A stretch of DNA of 64,000 nt from NCBI GenBank assembly GCA_014381825.1, contig JACNKX010000088.1:1-64000 (forward strand). The letters are read 5' to 3'. The translations under genes and the position numbers were made by a program. Positions 42,111 to 51,955 of this stretch are shown one piece after another; position 1 is the first letter of the stretch; each line of letters begins with the position of its first letter. Origin of the DNA: Planctomycetota bacterium (GTDB lineage: Bacteria > Planctomycetota > Planctomycetia > Pirellulales > Pirellulaceae). The notes below the pieces were generated by a model, which searched no databases, was not told the origin of the DNA, and saw only the letters and a program-made list of their open reading frames with translations.

Positions 42111-42362
42111 TGATCGTAAGGAGTGGATGTGAGTTGTGCACTTTGGCGGTATCGCCCGCAAAGTCCGTGCAGGCCGCAAAGTTTAACTCAAGTGGCTGGG
42201 TTAACTCGACGAAGTTAGAAGCGATGCGGCGTATCTAGCGCGAGCGGACCATTGCGCCTGCTAGCACCGCCAGCATTCTCAACTTGTTTGCGCCTTGCAT
42301 ATTGGAGTTATCAGTTGTCGACCGGAGCAGCCAATTCGATAGACCGCTCGCCGCGTCGCGGT

Positions 42363-43187
42363 ATGGCTGCGATCGCGCATGATCTGCTCACTGATTGGGG
42401 TACCGTCGTCATCAATGGCATAGTAGCCGTCGGCGATCTTGGGATCTTCTGCATGCGCACGATCTCGTGGCTGTTTACTAGGCTACCCAGACGCGAGACG
42501 TTGCTGCCTAATTTCTACCAGGTCGGGGTCATGAGCCTTCCCGTTGTTGCCTTGACGGGTACGTTTATCGGGATGGTCCTCGCGGTGCAAAGCTATCAAC
42601 AGTTCCGCGCGCTGGGGCTACAAACACAGCTCGGCGCAGTCATCAACATGTCGCTTGTTCGGGAACTTGGCCCCGTACTTGCAGCCACGATGCTCGCGGG
42701 TCGAGTCGGCAGTTCGATGGCGGCGGAACTGGGGACGATGCGCGTGACTGAGCAGATTGATGCCTTGAGCAGTATGGGAGCGAACCCGATTCACTATCTG
42801 GTGGTTCCGCGTTTTCTGGCTTGTCTGTTTTTGATTCCAACACTGACCATCATGGCGGACTTCATGGGAGTTGTTGGCGGATACTTCTTTGCCGTGGAAA
42901 TCCTCGGAATCGACAAACACCATTACTGGCACAACTCCGAGCAGTTTGTCGGCGTCTTTGATTTGTTAAGCGGGATCTTCAAGAGCTTCTTCTTCGGCGC
43001 GGCGATTGCGGTGATCAGCTGCTATCGCGGATTCCATTGCTTGCCAGGTGCGGAAGGAGTGGGACGCGCCGCGACGGCCGCATTCGTGTATTCGTTTGTA
43101 ATGATCCTGATGATCGACCTGTTTCTTACCGTCATGATCAACTCGGTTTACGAGACGCTATGGCCAGAAGGCGTCAGTCTGATTTAG
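42363..43187 (+). CDS. MlaE-family ABC transporter permease
   Basis: 274 residues from ATG 42363; an upstream TTG at 42252 would add a tail without family features, and neither start has a clear Shine-Dalgarno. The MlaE core is visible: LTGTFIGMVLAVQSYQQFRALG, LVRELGPVLAATMLAGRVGSSMAAELGTMRVTEQIDAL and GANPIHYLVVPR. Five membrane helices are expected. MlaE is the permease of a lipid (phospholipid) transport complex of the diderm cell envelope. It heads an operon with the ATPase and MCE-domain genes. Confidence 0.88.
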   Translation: MAAIAHDLLTDWGTVVINGIVAVGDLGIFCMRTISWLFTRLPRRETLLPNFYQVGVMSLPVVALTGTFIGMVLAVQSYQQFRALGLQTQLGAVINMSLVRELGPVLAATMLAGRVGSSMAAELGTMRVTEQIDALSSMGANPIHYLVVPRFLACLFLIPTLTIMADFMGVVGGYFFAVEILGIDKHHYWHNSEQFVGVFDLLSGIFKSFFFGAAIAVISCYRGFHCLPGAEGVGRAATAAFVYSFVMILMIDLFLTVMINSVYETLWPEGVSLI

Positions 43188-43205
43188 GAGTCCGAAGAGC
43201 GAGCC

Positions 43206-44045
43206 ATGAAAGATTCATCCCCGACAACACGCGAGCAAACGCCTCTCGTCGCCGTGCAAAATATGCACGTGACGTTCGGCTTGCAGAGTGTGCTGCGCGG
43301 TGTCACGCTGGAGGTGCCGCTGGGGCAAACGCTGGCGATCATCGGCGAAAGTGGTTGCGGGAAGACGGTCTTATTGAAGACAATCATCGGTCTCGTGCGA
43401 CCAACAAGCGGCCTTGTCCGGTTCGATGGACATAACCTCGCTGAACTAAGCGACCGTGAGTTGACTCGTCAACGCGTTCGTTTCGGTTATGTCTTCCAAA
43501 ATGCGGCGTTATTCGACAGCTTGACGATCGGCCAGAATGTCGCTTTTCCCCTGCGCCAACATGCTTCCGAGTCTCAATCACGGATACGTGAACTCGTGTT
43601 TGCCCGCCTGGCCGAAGTGGGGCTACCGGAATCGGTCGTCTCGAAGAAGCCAGCCGAGCTTTCAGGTGGGATGAGGAAAAGAGTTGGATTAGCGCGTGCG
43701 CTCATCATGAGCCCAGAGCTGATGTTGTACGACGAGCCAACGACTGGTCTTGACCCTATCATGAGCGATGTGATTAACGAGTTGATGTTAAGAACTCGCA
43801 TTCAGCACGAAGTGACCAGCATCATTGTTACTCACGACATGCGCACCGCTCACAAAGTCGCCGACCGCATTGTTATGATTTATCCCGTAAGTCGCTTGGA
43901 GCCCGATGAGCCGCAGCTGATCTTTGACGGAACGCCGGACGAGTTAGAGACGTGTGGAGACGAACGCGTCTTGCAGTTCGTTCACGGCGAGGCGGGCGAG
44001 CGACTGACGGAAATGCAACAAACTTTCAGCGATCGGGATTTGTAA
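43206..44045 (+). CDS. MlaF-like ABC transporter ATPase
   Basis: 279 residues. Walker A GESGCGKTVLLKTI, Q-loop FGYVFQNAALFD, signature LSGGMRKRVGLARAL, Walker B LMLYDEPTTGLDP and H-loop VTHDM are all present. The short sequence LFDSLTIGQNVAFPL is usual for MlaF-type ATPases. The gene lies 18 bases after the permease gene and 5 bases before the MCE gene. It powers movement of lipid across the inner membrane together with its two neighbours. Confidence 0.9.
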   Translation: MKDSSPTTREQTPLVAVQNMHVTFGLQSVLRGVTLEVPLGQTLAIIGESGCGKTVLLKTIIGLVRPTSGLVRFDGHNLAELSDRELTRQRVRFGYVFQNAALFDSLTIGQNVAFPLRQHASESQSRIRELVFARLAEVGLPESVVSKKPAELSGGMRKRVGLARALIMSPELMLYDEPTTGLDPIMSDVINELMLRTRIQHEVTSIIVTHDMRTAHKVADRIVMIYPVSRLEPDEPQLIFDGTPDELETCGDERVLQFVHGEAGERLTEMQQTFSDRDL

Positions 44046-44050
44046 TCACG

Positions 44051-45190
44051 ATGAATGAAAAATTGATTGCATTCCGAGTCGGAGTTGTCGTGTTGGCCGC
44101 GGCCACGCTGGCCTTTGGATTGATCGGGATCTTTGGTGGCGGCAAAGGTGTGTTTCAGCGCCGTTACACAGTGTTTTTGAGGTTTCCCAGTGCTCCCAAC
44201 GTGACAGTCGATACGCCCGTGCGCAAGAACGGCGTTCTTATCGGCCGCGTTAGCAACGTCGAGTTGTATGACGATTACGTCAAATTGAGTGTGGGGATCG
44301 ACGCTAATCGGAAGCTGCTGCGAAGCGAGATTTGCCGAATTAAGTCCGCCTCGTTGGTGAGTGGCGACGCGGTTCTCGAGTTTGTGCCATCAAGCGATAA
44401 GCCGAAATCAACGGAATTCGTTAACCACGGAGATTGGCTGAATGACGGAATCGTGGCGAGCGACCCGTTGCAAGTAATCGCGAATCTCGAAGGTGACATG
44501 CAGGCAGTAATCGTCTCGGCAAAAGGAATGGCGGACGAGATGACGATTCTGGCGCGTGGACTAAACAAGACGTTCGGTACCAACGATCAGCGACTTGCAC
44601 AGATGATGGACAAGTCGGAGATGGCCCTGGATACGATCAACGGAACAATGACTAACGTAAATGACGTGTTTGGCGATCCAGCAGTCAAGCAGGGACTGAA
44701 GCAGTCTCTGACCGAATTGCCAGAGACAATCAATAATTTCAACGAGACGATGGCGCAGGCCGGCAGAACGATGGAGAGCATTGAAGGAGTTAGTCGGAAG
44801 GCAGAGCAGAATCTTGACAACCTTGCAGTGTTCACAAAATCTCTCGAGGAAAAAGGTCCTCAGATGGTGAACGATCTAGCGCGAACTGCTCAAAACTTGG
44901 AAGAATTGATGTCGCAGGGCTCTATTTTCGTTGAGTCGCTTAATAACCCACATGGAACTCTCGGAAAGTTGATAAACGACCGCGAGATGTATGACGACAT
45001 GCGGGAGACCATTGGGATCCTCAGCAGTGCGGCCCGTCAGATCGAGCCCATACTTCGTGACGTGCGAATTGGCACAGACAAATTTGCGACGGACCCGGGC
45101 GGACTGATTAAGCGAGTGTTGCAGAACAAGCCTCCCGGCGTCGGGACCAAGTGGGGCCCGGAAGGAATGCCGTTAAACCCGCGACGGTAA
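44051..45190 (+). CDS. MCE/MlaD-like substrate-binding protein
   Basis: 379 residues. An N-terminal membrane anchor (VGVVVLAAATLAFGLIGIFG) precedes an MCE domain (~35-120: YTVFLRFPSAPNVTVDTPVRKNGVLIGRVSNVEL). The C-terminal ~230 residues are helical and likely form coiled coils (LAQMMDKSEMALDTINGTM, ESIEGVSRKAEQNLDNLAVF), so the protein is longer than E. coli MlaD and could span part of the periplasm. ATG 44051 suits the family; the frame upstream overlaps the ATPase gene. It meets the PEGA lipoprotein gene tail to tail with no spacing. Confidence 0.87.
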   Translation: MNEKLIAFRVGVVVLAAATLAFGLIGIFGGGKGVFQRRYTVFLRFPSAPNVTVDTPVRKNGVLIGRVSNVELYDDYVKLSVGIDANRKLLRSEICRIKSASLVSGDAVLEFVPSSDKPKSTEFVNHGDWLNDGIVASDPLQVIANLEGDMQAVIVSAKGMADEMTILARGLNKTFGTNDQRLAQMMDKSEMALDTINGTMTNVNDVFGDPAVKQGLKQSLTELPETINNFNETMAQAGRTMESIEGVSRKAEQNLDNLAVFTKSLEEKGPQMVNDLARTAQNLEELMSQGSIFVESLNNPHGTLGKLINDREMYDDMRETIGILSSAARQIEPILRDVRIGTDKFATDPGGLIKRVLQNKPPGVGTKWGPEGMPLNPRR

Positions 45191-45697
45191 CTATCGGGTA
45201 CCGTTCGGCGGCGGCAACTGATTCACTGGACGTTGCAATTGCGTGGCGGGAAGCGGTTGTCCCGGAGGTGTCCAGAGTGGCGTGACATGTCCGGCTTGTG
45301 TGTTGCCTCGCAACGCCTCCGCGCGTCCAAGCAGTTCCTCATTCGGGACGATTTGTTGCGGCACCATCTCGAAGTCGACGACTCTCTCGTCGCGGATTTC
45401 TCGAGGCCACAAGTTCTCGGCGATAAAATCGAGGGGTGGATACTCGTACCACGGGACCGAGAAGCGTTGTTTCACCGTCAGTGGTTCAAACCCATCCTTG
45501 AACAGCTGGATCTTCCGTGTCCCGTAATAGGTGAAACGCGTCGAAACGGGAGTCACGCCAATCCGTTGATCGTCGACAAACGCGACCGCTCCGGGCGGAT
45601 TCGTCCGCAGCGTCATCCGCCGGCGGACACATCCACTCGGCACCAGGCATATCATGCCAACGACAAGGAGCATTTGAAGAGTGTGCGCGGTTTTCAC
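45191..45697 (-). CDS. PEGA-domain lipoprotein
   Basis: 168 residues. The signal peptide ends in a lipobox-like LVPSGC, so lipid attachment is likely. The next part, RRRMTLRTNPPGAVAFVDDQRIGVTPVSTRFTYYGTRKIQLFKDGFE, is a PEGA domain (here NPPGAVAFVDDQRIGVTP). It continues WYEYPPLDFIAENLWP, a motif often seen in planctomycete PEGA lipoproteins. The C-terminus is Pro/Gln-rich and probably disordered. The gene converges with the MCE gene. Cell-surface or peptidoglycan-related role possible; function not known. Confidence 0.8.
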   Translation of the reverse strand: MKTAHTLQMLLVVGMICLVPSGCVRRRMTLRTNPPGAVAFVDDQRIGVTPVSTRFTYYGTRKIQLFKDGFEPLTVKQRFSVPWYEYPPLDFIAENLWPREIRDERVVDFEMVPQQIVPNEELLGRAEALRGNTQAGHVTPLWTPPGQPLPATQLQRPVNQLPPPNGTR

Positions 45698-45941
45698 GAT
45701 ATGCGACGGGCGAGGTGAGAGCGGAAGAAAAGCGGCGGGAGTATAGGAACTGTCCGTTCCCGAATCCAGGCCGAAAACTCGGTGAGAGCCGCAACTTACC
45801 CGTACTATCAGGCCGAACTTGTTTCGCGGCTATCATCGGAATCGGCTGTCAGGTTAGAATGGAAACATTGCTTGTATTCGTGAGGCGGTTAGCCCTAAGT
45901 TCGCTGACTGCATGGTTTTCTAGACTGGAGCGGGACGCCAG

Positions 45942-47249
45942 ATGGCGGATCGAGAGTCGAATTGGCAGGAGCATCTCTCGCATATCGCGCTGACAGATGT
46001 TGGCATGCGCCGTGCGAACAACCAGGATTCGCACACGGTCGTGCTGGCGACGGACTTGGAAGAATGGCAGGCACGCGGGCACTTCTTTATGGTGGCTGAT
46101 GGGATGGGAGCTCACGCGGCGGGCGAGCTAGCAAGCAAAATCGCGGTCGATGGCGTTCCGCATTTGTATCGAAAGTATCTTGAGTTGTCGCCACCCGAAG
46201 CGATGCAGAAGGCGATCGTCGAGACGAACAGCGAATGCTACCGACGCGGACAAGCCAACAGCGACTTTCGTGCGATGGGAACGACCGCCAGCGCCATGGC
46301 GCTGCTGCCGCAAGGAGCATTGATCGGCCACATTGGCGATAGTCGAGTCTATCGAGTTCGAGATACGAAGCTGCACCAGCTGACACGAGACCACAGTTTG
46401 GTTTGGGAACTGCGTGACGCAGGGCAGTTCGATGATGATGCGGAGCTAGCAAACTCAGTTCCAAAGAATGTCATTACGCGTTCGCTGGGGCCCAACGCTC
46501 ATGTGCAAGTTGACATCGAAGGTCCGTATCGCGTCGAAATCGGTGATATTTACCTTCTCTGCAGTGATGGCTTGATGGCGCGCGTGACCGACGAAGAGAT
46601 AGCAGCAATTCTGCGACATCTTCCAACGGACGGAGCAGGGCGACTGCTTGTCGACTTAGCGAATCTTCGGGGCGGACCGGATAACATTACCGTCATCGTC
46701 GCGCAGATTACCGGCGACGAGTTGGCGACCGCGGACAGCGATGCCGTTCCAATCAAGATCGGAACGGTGAAGAATGATCCCAAATCAGAACTCATCGCAC
46801 TCGTACTCGTGGCCGTTTTCTTTCTTGGAGCGCTACTGTTAGCAGTCAGTGGCAATATGCCCGCATCTCTGGCGACGTTGGCGATCGGGCTAATCGTTGC
46901 TCTCTTGGCACTCGCGATTCGCAGAAGAAATGAAGCAAAAGGGATCGAATTGGGGACTGGTAAGAAGCTCGGCAAAGGGCCCTACACCTCCGCAGATTGT
47001 CCCGACCCTCTAGGGTTCGCTGAAACACTGGTAAAAATCACCGAGGAACTGCGGCAGGCTCCAGGGGCAAATAAATATGATATCGACTGGACAGAGTTCG
47101 ATTCGCATCGCCAACGGGCGGTCGAGGCACATGCCAACGCCCAGTCGGAAGACGCAATTCGCGATTCGGCACAGGCTGTGTCGCTGCTCATGGGGCATAT
47201 CCGTGAGGCAATGAACAAGGATGCTAGCGACTCGACGATTGAGCTGTAG
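45942..47249 (+). CDS. PP2C-type serine/threonine phosphatase with membrane helices
   Basis: 435 residues. Residues ~10-255 are a PP2C domain with metal-binding motifs: TDVGMRRANNQDS, FFMVADGMGAHAAGE, GTTASAMAL, GHIGDSRVYR, LLCSDGLMARV and GGPDNITVIV. Two membrane helices (~285-330) follow, then a soluble C-terminal domain of ~100 residues of unknown kind. Bacterial PP2C enzymes reverse Ser/Thr kinase action and serve partner-switching systems. The next gene, an LptF/G permease, starts ~220 bases downstream, so co-transcription is uncertain. Confidence 0.88.
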   Translation: MADRESNWQEHLSHIALTDVGMRRANNQDSHTVVLATDLEEWQARGHFFMVADGMGAHAAGELASKIAVDGVPHLYRKYLELSPPEAMQKAIVETNSECYRRGQANSDFRAMGTTASAMALLPQGALIGHIGDSRVYRVRDTKLHQLTRDHSLVWELRDAGQFDDDAELANSVPKNVITRSLGPNAHVQVDIEGPYRVEIGDIYLLCSDGLMARVTDEEIAAILRHLPTDGAGRLLVDLANLRGGPDNITVIVAQITGDELATADSDAVPIKIGTVKNDPKSELIALVLVAVFFLGALLLAVSGNMPASLATLAIGLIVALLALAIRRRNEAKGIELGTGKKLGKGPYTSADCPDPLGFAETLVKITEELRQAPGANKYDIDWTEFDSHRQRAVEAHANAQSEDAIRDSAQAVSLLMGHIREAMNKDASDSTIEL

Positions 47250-47471
47250 GAATCCGCACCTCCGAAAGTCATCGTTACTTTTATTGTCGTTTCAAGCCGC
47301 CCGTGAAATTGTTACAGTGTCGTCGCTCCAATACGGGACCGTCGCATGTCGCAAGACGTTGCTGTGCGAAGACTTTGCGTCGGTCTTAGAGAATTCATAA
47401 GACGCCGGCGCGATAGTTGCATTAATACGCCGATGCCCCGCCACTTTCCGTAGCACGAACAGGGATCGTTG

Positions 47472-48656
47472 ATGCGTCGGATCACTCGTTACATCCTTGC
47501 CGAGTTTCTTAAGCTCTCGCTGATTATGTCTGTGTGCATGACGGTCGGGATGTTGCTCGTCATCATTGGCCAAGAGGCGATTCGCCAAGGGCTCGGGCCG
47601 ACCGCGGTTATTAAGCTGCTTCCGTACGCGTTACCCGTATCGCTCGCTTACGTCGTCCCCGGCACCGTTCTATTTGCAGCATGCAGTATCTACGGCCGCA
47701 TGTCGGCGACGAATGAAGTCACCGCCATTAAGGCGCTTGGCGTATCGCCGATGGCGCTACTTTGGCCCGCTCTGCTGTTCTCCTTTTTCATCAGCTTGGG
47801 TGCCGTCTGGCTGAACGATGCAGCGACGTGGGGACGAATTGGTTTGAAGCGTGTTGCGTTGGAGTCGGCCGAGCAAATTGCTTATGGCATGTTGCGATCG
47901 AGTCGGTCGTACAGTACCGATACGTTCAAAATCAACGTGAAAGATGTTGAAGGACACGTGCTTGTTCGTCCCACGTTAACAGTTTACGAAGACGATAGCG
48001 GACCACCGATCATGCTGACTGCTGAATTCGCAGAGATTGATACAGATCCGGAACGAGACGTGTTGCTGATCTCGATGACGAACGGTGAGATCGAGCGGGG
48101 GAACAACATTCGGATGGAGTTCCCTGGAACCGAGTTGATCGAAGTGCCCCTGTCCGCCGCGTCTCGCAAAGCCGGAGGATCGATTCGGCCAGCTGATACA
48201 GCGTTGCGGCGTATACCTGGCGAGATTACCAGCCAGCTCGCAACTCTCGAGGACCTTGAACGTTCTCTGGCTGCCGACACGGCCTATCAGTTGATGACAG
48301 GAGACTTCGCGGAACTAGAGGACGAACGTTGGACCGAACAGCGGATCGCAATCATGGGTGGCGAATCGCGGCTGGCTAAATTGCATACGGAGCCGTGGCG
48401 ACGCTGGGCGAACGGCTTTAGCTGCTTCGCCTTCGTTCTCGTTGGCGCGCCGCTGGCAGTTCGAATGCGCAGCGCGGACGTCTGGACCAGCTTCATCGTG
48501 TGTTTTCTGCCAATTTTGGTCGTTTACTATCCGTTGCTTGCTTATGGCGTTGATTTGTCGAAAGCCGGTGATTTGCCACCGTACTCCGTTTGGATCGCAA
48601 ACGCCGTGTTGATTGCCGTGGGGTATTGGATGACGCGGCGAATGATTCGGCAGTGA
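47472..48656 (+). CDS. LptF/LptG family permease
   Basis: 394 residues. Three N-terminal helices (RRITRYILAEFLKLSLIMSVCMTVGMLLVII; VSLAYVVPGTVLFAACSIYGRMSATNEVTAIKALGVSP) match the LptF/G start, with a large periplasmic beta-jellyroll-like domain (~120-285) and three C-terminal helices. LptF and LptG move lipopolysaccharide with LptB. Only one such permease is in the window; the partner and ATPase are elsewhere. ATG 47472 is preferred to TTG 47469, with AGGGA 7 bases upstream. Confidence 0.82.
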   Translation: MRRITRYILAEFLKLSLIMSVCMTVGMLLVIIGQEAIRQGLGPTAVIKLLPYALPVSLAYVVPGTVLFAACSIYGRMSATNEVTAIKALGVSPMALLWPALLFSFFISLGAVWLNDAATWGRIGLKRVALESAEQIAYGMLRSSRSYSTDTFKINVKDVEGHVLVRPTLTVYEDDSGPPIMLTAEFAEIDTDPERDVLLISMTNGEIERGNNIRMEFPGTELIEVPLSAASRKAGGSIRPADTALRRIPGEITSQLATLEDLERSLAADTAYQLMTGDFAELEDERWTEQRIAIMGGESRLAKLHTEPWRRWANGFSCFAFVLVGAPLAVRMRSADVWTSFIVCFLPILVVYYPLLAYGVDLSKAGDLPPYSVWIANAVLIAVGYWMTRRMIRQ

Positions 48657-48859
48657 TGGAGACCGAATTTGCTAGCAGCAGTCGCTGTGGGAAGTTCGGT
48701 GATTCGGACTTGGGATTTGGGATTTAGTCACACTGGGCCTGCTGGTACACTCTGCCGCCGCATTTTTTGGGGGCCGCCTTTTCTTTCGAGGGGTCGCCGT
48801 TTTTCGTGCGGCACTCGAATCGATTCGGGATGTGCTGGCAGGCGACATGGAGGTCGCTG

Positions 48860-50470
48860 ATGTTTGCTCGATGCTCAATTCGTTACAAGCTGCTCATCGG
48901 TGTGTCGCTGCTGTTCCTGATTGTATGCGCGCTCTCGGTCAGCGGCTTGTTGGGAGTCAACTCGTACCGTGGCTTAGTACGCACGGTCAGTCTCCGCGCG
49001 GCCGAGTTGCCACTTGCCGACGAACTGACTCGCAGTGTGGCTGAAGTTCGGATAACGTTTGGCCGCTTTCGTCCGCCACATGATGTGGGAGATTCACGCG
49101 TTCACAATGCCTTGGTTCATACTCAGTTCGGTTACGACCTTGCGGGCGTTAAGCAAGCGTTGAAGAGGTATCGCGAGCAACTGGAGCAGATCGAACCGAA
49201 CGGTACAGGAATTCGGGACAATCGGGATGAATGGGATACGGTCACGAGCATTCAGCGAACACTCGAACGGATTGAGGATCTGAGTGAGGCCGAGAACTGG
49301 GGACTCGAAGCGTATCGAAGTGATAGCCTGCGCGAGGAGTTGGACGTCCTGTATCAACTTGCTGGAACGCTGCCGGGGCATCTTCAGAGCCGGATGTCGC
49401 AACTCAAAGGCAACGCCCGCGGCGAATACCACACCTTGATCGGGATGACCTGGGCGACCAGCATCATGTCGATTGTGATGCTCGGGATCTTGGTGCGGCT
49501 CTTCTACAGCTGGGTCTTCCGACCGCTACGCGTACTGATCGAGGGGTCACGCGTTGTGGCATCAGGTAACTTTGAGCATCGTACTCAATTGAACTCGCAT
49601 GACGAGATGGCCGAGTTGGCGACGACGCTGAACGATATGACGACTCAATTCTGCGAGATTCGCGATGATCTCGATCAGCAAGTTCAACAACGCACCAAAG
49701 AGTTAGTTCGCAGCGAACAGCTGGCGAGTGTTGGCTTCCTGGCGGCAGGCGTCTCGCACGAGATCAACAACCCGTTAGCGATCATCGCATGGTCCGCGGA
49801 ATCGCTCGAGTCGCGTATGCACGACATCATCTATGCCGACGACATGAAGCCTGATGACAAACACAATCAAGAAGTCACCATTCTCAAAAAGTATCTCCGG
49901 CGCATTCAAGACGAAGCATTTCGATGTAAGGGAATTACCGAGAAGTTACTCGATTTCTCACGGATCGGTGACGTCGATCATCACGATGCGAATTTGCAAG
50001 AGCTGACTAGCGATGTCATCGAAATGGTGAAGCATATCGGCAGTTACAAGAACAAGCACATCGAGTTTCAATGCAGCGAACACGTGGTCGCCTGCGTGAA
50101 CTCGCAAGAGATCAAACAAGTCCTGCTGAATCTTCTGACGAACGCGCTCGACAGTTTGGACGAGGATGGCACTGTCACCGTTGAACTTTCGCTGCACCGT
50201 GGCCAAGCGAAGTTGATCGTCCGTGACAACGGCTGCGGCATGTCCGCCGAAGTTCTTGAACACCTCTTTGAACCTTTTTTCACGCGCCGCCGCGATGGCC
50301 AAGGGACTGGCTTGGGGTTGTCGATCAGCTATCGGATCGTTGTCGATCACGGTGGTAAGATCAAAGCGACAAGCGATGGTCCTGGCACCGGCGCGCAGTT
50401 CTCCGTCTTTCTTCCATTGGTCGGTACCCAACATGAAACTCAACAGCAAAGACGATATCAAGTTGCGTAG
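48860..50470 (+). CDS. Membrane sensor histidine kinase
   Basis: 536 residues. An N-terminal helix (LLIGVSLLFLIVCALSVSGLLGV), a periplasmic helical sensor (~30-200) and a second helix (MTWATSIMSIVMLGILVRLFYSW) precede a HAMP domain (FRPLRVLIEGSRVVASGNFEHR). Then come HisKA (LAAGVSHEINNPLAIIAW) and HATPase (LLNLLTNALDSL, DNGCGM, GTGLGLSIS) domains. ATG 48860 follows GGAGG by 6 bases. The gene overlaps the next one, a sigma-54 response regulator, by 38 bases, so the two form a two-component pair. Signal unknown. Confidence 0.9.
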   Translation: MFARCSIRYKLLIGVSLLFLIVCALSVSGLLGVNSYRGLVRTVSLRAAELPLADELTRSVAEVRITFGRFRPPHDVGDSRVHNALVHTQFGYDLAGVKQALKRYREQLEQIEPNGTGIRDNRDEWDTVTSIQRTLERIEDLSEAENWGLEAYRSDSLREELDVLYQLAGTLPGHLQSRMSQLKGNARGEYHTLIGMTWATSIMSIVMLGILVRLFYSWVFRPLRVLIEGSRVVASGNFEHRTQLNSHDEMAELATTLNDMTTQFCEIRDDLDQQVQQRTKELVRSEQLASVGFLAAGVSHEINNPLAIIAWSAESLESRMHDIIYADDMKPDDKHNQEVTILKKYLRRIQDEAFRCKGITEKLLDFSRIGDVDHHDANLQELTSDVIEMVKHIGSYKNKHIEFQCSEHVVACVNSQEIKQVLLNLLTNALDSLDEDGTVTVELSLHRGQAKLIVRDNGCGMSAEVLEHLFEPFFTRRRDGQGTGLGLSISYRIVVDHGGKIKATSDGPGTGAQFSVFLPLVGTQHETQQQRRYQVA

Positions 50471-51821
50471 TCAGCTCAAAGTTCTCTTCGCCGATGACGA
50501 AGAAGATCTGCAAGAGTTGGTCAAGGACGAGTTTCCTCGCATGGGGCATGAGGTCACCGTCTGTCCAGACGGGCTCACGGCCGCCGCGGCATTGGAAAAA
50601 AATACGTACGACTGTATCCTCGTTGACCTCGACATGCCCGGGATGAGTGGCATTGAAGTCATCGCGCGAGCGAAAGAGTTGTCGCCCGACACCGAAGCCG
50701 TTGTCTTGACCGGCAAGTCGTCGCTCAACACGGCAGTGGCCGCGCTCCGGCAGGGCGCGTTTGACTATTTGACCAAGCCTTGCAAGTGGGGCGAAGTCGA
50801 AGCGCTGCTCGCACGCATCGCCGAGAAGCGGGAACTTAAGAAAAAATGTGCGGCGTTACAGCATCAGCTGCATCAGGTCGAAGGTGATCGAAGCCTGATC
50901 GGAACGGGGCACGCGATGCAGCAGGTCCGCGATCTGATCGGCAAAGTCGCACCAACGGGATCAACGGTATTGATCCTTGGAGAAACGGGATCAGGGAAGG
51001 AGCTTGTTGCACGCGCGGTCCACGAGCAGAGTCCACGCGCCGCGAATTCGTTCGTCGCGATTAACTGTGGAGCACTTCCCGAGTCGCTGATCGAAAGCGA
51101 ATTGTTCGGGCATCGGAAGGGGGCTTTCACCGGGGCGGATGATCATCGTGTTGGCTTATTCGAAGTTGCTCATGGCGGAACGATATTCCTTGACGAAATT
51201 GGCGAACTACCAAAATCAATGCAAGCCAAGTTGCTTCGAGTTCTCGAGTCAGGCGAGATCCGGCGCGTCGGCGATAACGAGTCGGTGAAGGTCGATGTTC
51301 GAGTTGTCTGTGCGACGCACCGGGATCTTGAGCAAATGGTCGAAGAGGATGACTTTCGCGAGGACTTGATGTATCGAATCAATACATTCGAGATTAGTTT
51401 GCCGCCGCTGCGACAACGTGTGTCTGACATTCCAGAACTTGCGAAGCATCTATATCGTCGCTTTCGGCCCAAGGCAAAAGCCGGTGACAACCTCTTCTCG
51501 CTTGACGCGATCGAAGCCCTTGCATCCCACTCGTGGCCAGGCAACGTTCGCGAACTGGCCAACGTGATCGAACACGCCACGATCGTTTGCGATGGACCGC
51601 AGATCACACCCGAGCATCTCCCGCGACGCTTCGGTTCTCGTAGCGCTCGCTCGACGTCACTCGGTCCCATGACACTCCGTGATCTCGAAATGCAAGCCAT
51701 TCACGAATCGCTCGAACGCCACGACGGCAACAAGCCCGCCGTCGCCGAAGAGTTAGGCGTCAGTCTCAAAACGCTCTACAACAAGCTGAACCAGGCTAGT
51801 TCGTTGGAGAAGTCAGCCTAG
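50433..51821 (+). CDS. NtrC-family sigma-54-dependent response regulator
   Basis: 462 residues from ATG 50433; the frame extends upstream to 50223, inside the kinase gene, without family features. Receiver domain at ~10-130 (ADDEEDLQELVKDEF; Asp in ILVDLDMPGMSG; YLTKPC). AAA+ domain with GETGSGKE, GAFTGA, IFLDEIGEL and a Fis-type HTH (NKPAVAEELGVSLKTLYNKL). Partner of the preceding kinase. No -24/-12 element was seen around this pair, so it probably serves another set of genes than the regulator at 34081-35442. Confidence 0.9.
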   Translation: MKLNSKDDIKLRSQLKVLFADDEEDLQELVKDEFPRMGHEVTVCPDGLTAAAALEKNTYDCILVDLDMPGMSGIEVIARAKELSPDTEAVVLTGKSSLNTAVAALRQGAFDYLTKPCKWGEVEALLARIAEKRELKKKCAALQHQLHQVEGDRSLIGTGHAMQQVRDLIGKVAPTGSTVLILGETGSGKELVARAVHEQSPRAANSFVAINCGALPESLIESELFGHRKGAFTGADDHRVGLFEVAHGGTIFLDEIGELPKSMQAKLLRVLESGEIRRVGDNESVKVDVRVVCATHRDLEQMVEEDDFREDLMYRINTFEISLPPLRQRVSDIPELAKHLYRRFRPKAKAGDNLFSLDAIEALASHSWPGNVRELANVIEHATIVCDGPQITPEHLPRRFGSRSARSTSLGPMTLRDLEMQAIHESLERHDGNKPAVAEELGVSLKTLYNKLNQASSLEKSA

Positions 51822-51920
51822 TAGCCAACGCCTACTCTTTGACGAACTCCTGGCACGGTGTGCTGTTACGTTTTCAGGTCATTGTTTCCTCGCCTCGTGT
51901 GGGTTCCCATCGTTGGCTGC

Positions 51921-51926
51921 TATAAT
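51921..51926 (+). promoter_or_regulatory. Possible -10 box (TATAAT) of the giant FG-GAP gene
   Basis: A perfect TATAAT lies 30 bases before the start codon at 51956. No good -35 box (TTGACA-like) was seen 17 bases upstream, so the promoter class is uncertain. Confidence 0.35.
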
Positions 51927-51955
51927 AGCGCGACGGGAAATAGAGGGAGGAATCA

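Larger units (their letters stand above)
41374..42362. other. Gene-poor interval with promoter, hairpin element and intron remnant
   Basis: Nearly 1 kb without an intact gene. It holds the ANTAR gene promoter and palindrome (41431-41494), a perfect-arm inverted repeat (41577-41642) and the decayed 3' end of a group II intron (about 41822-42110). The remainder up to the MlaE start is unassigned. Confidence 0.55.
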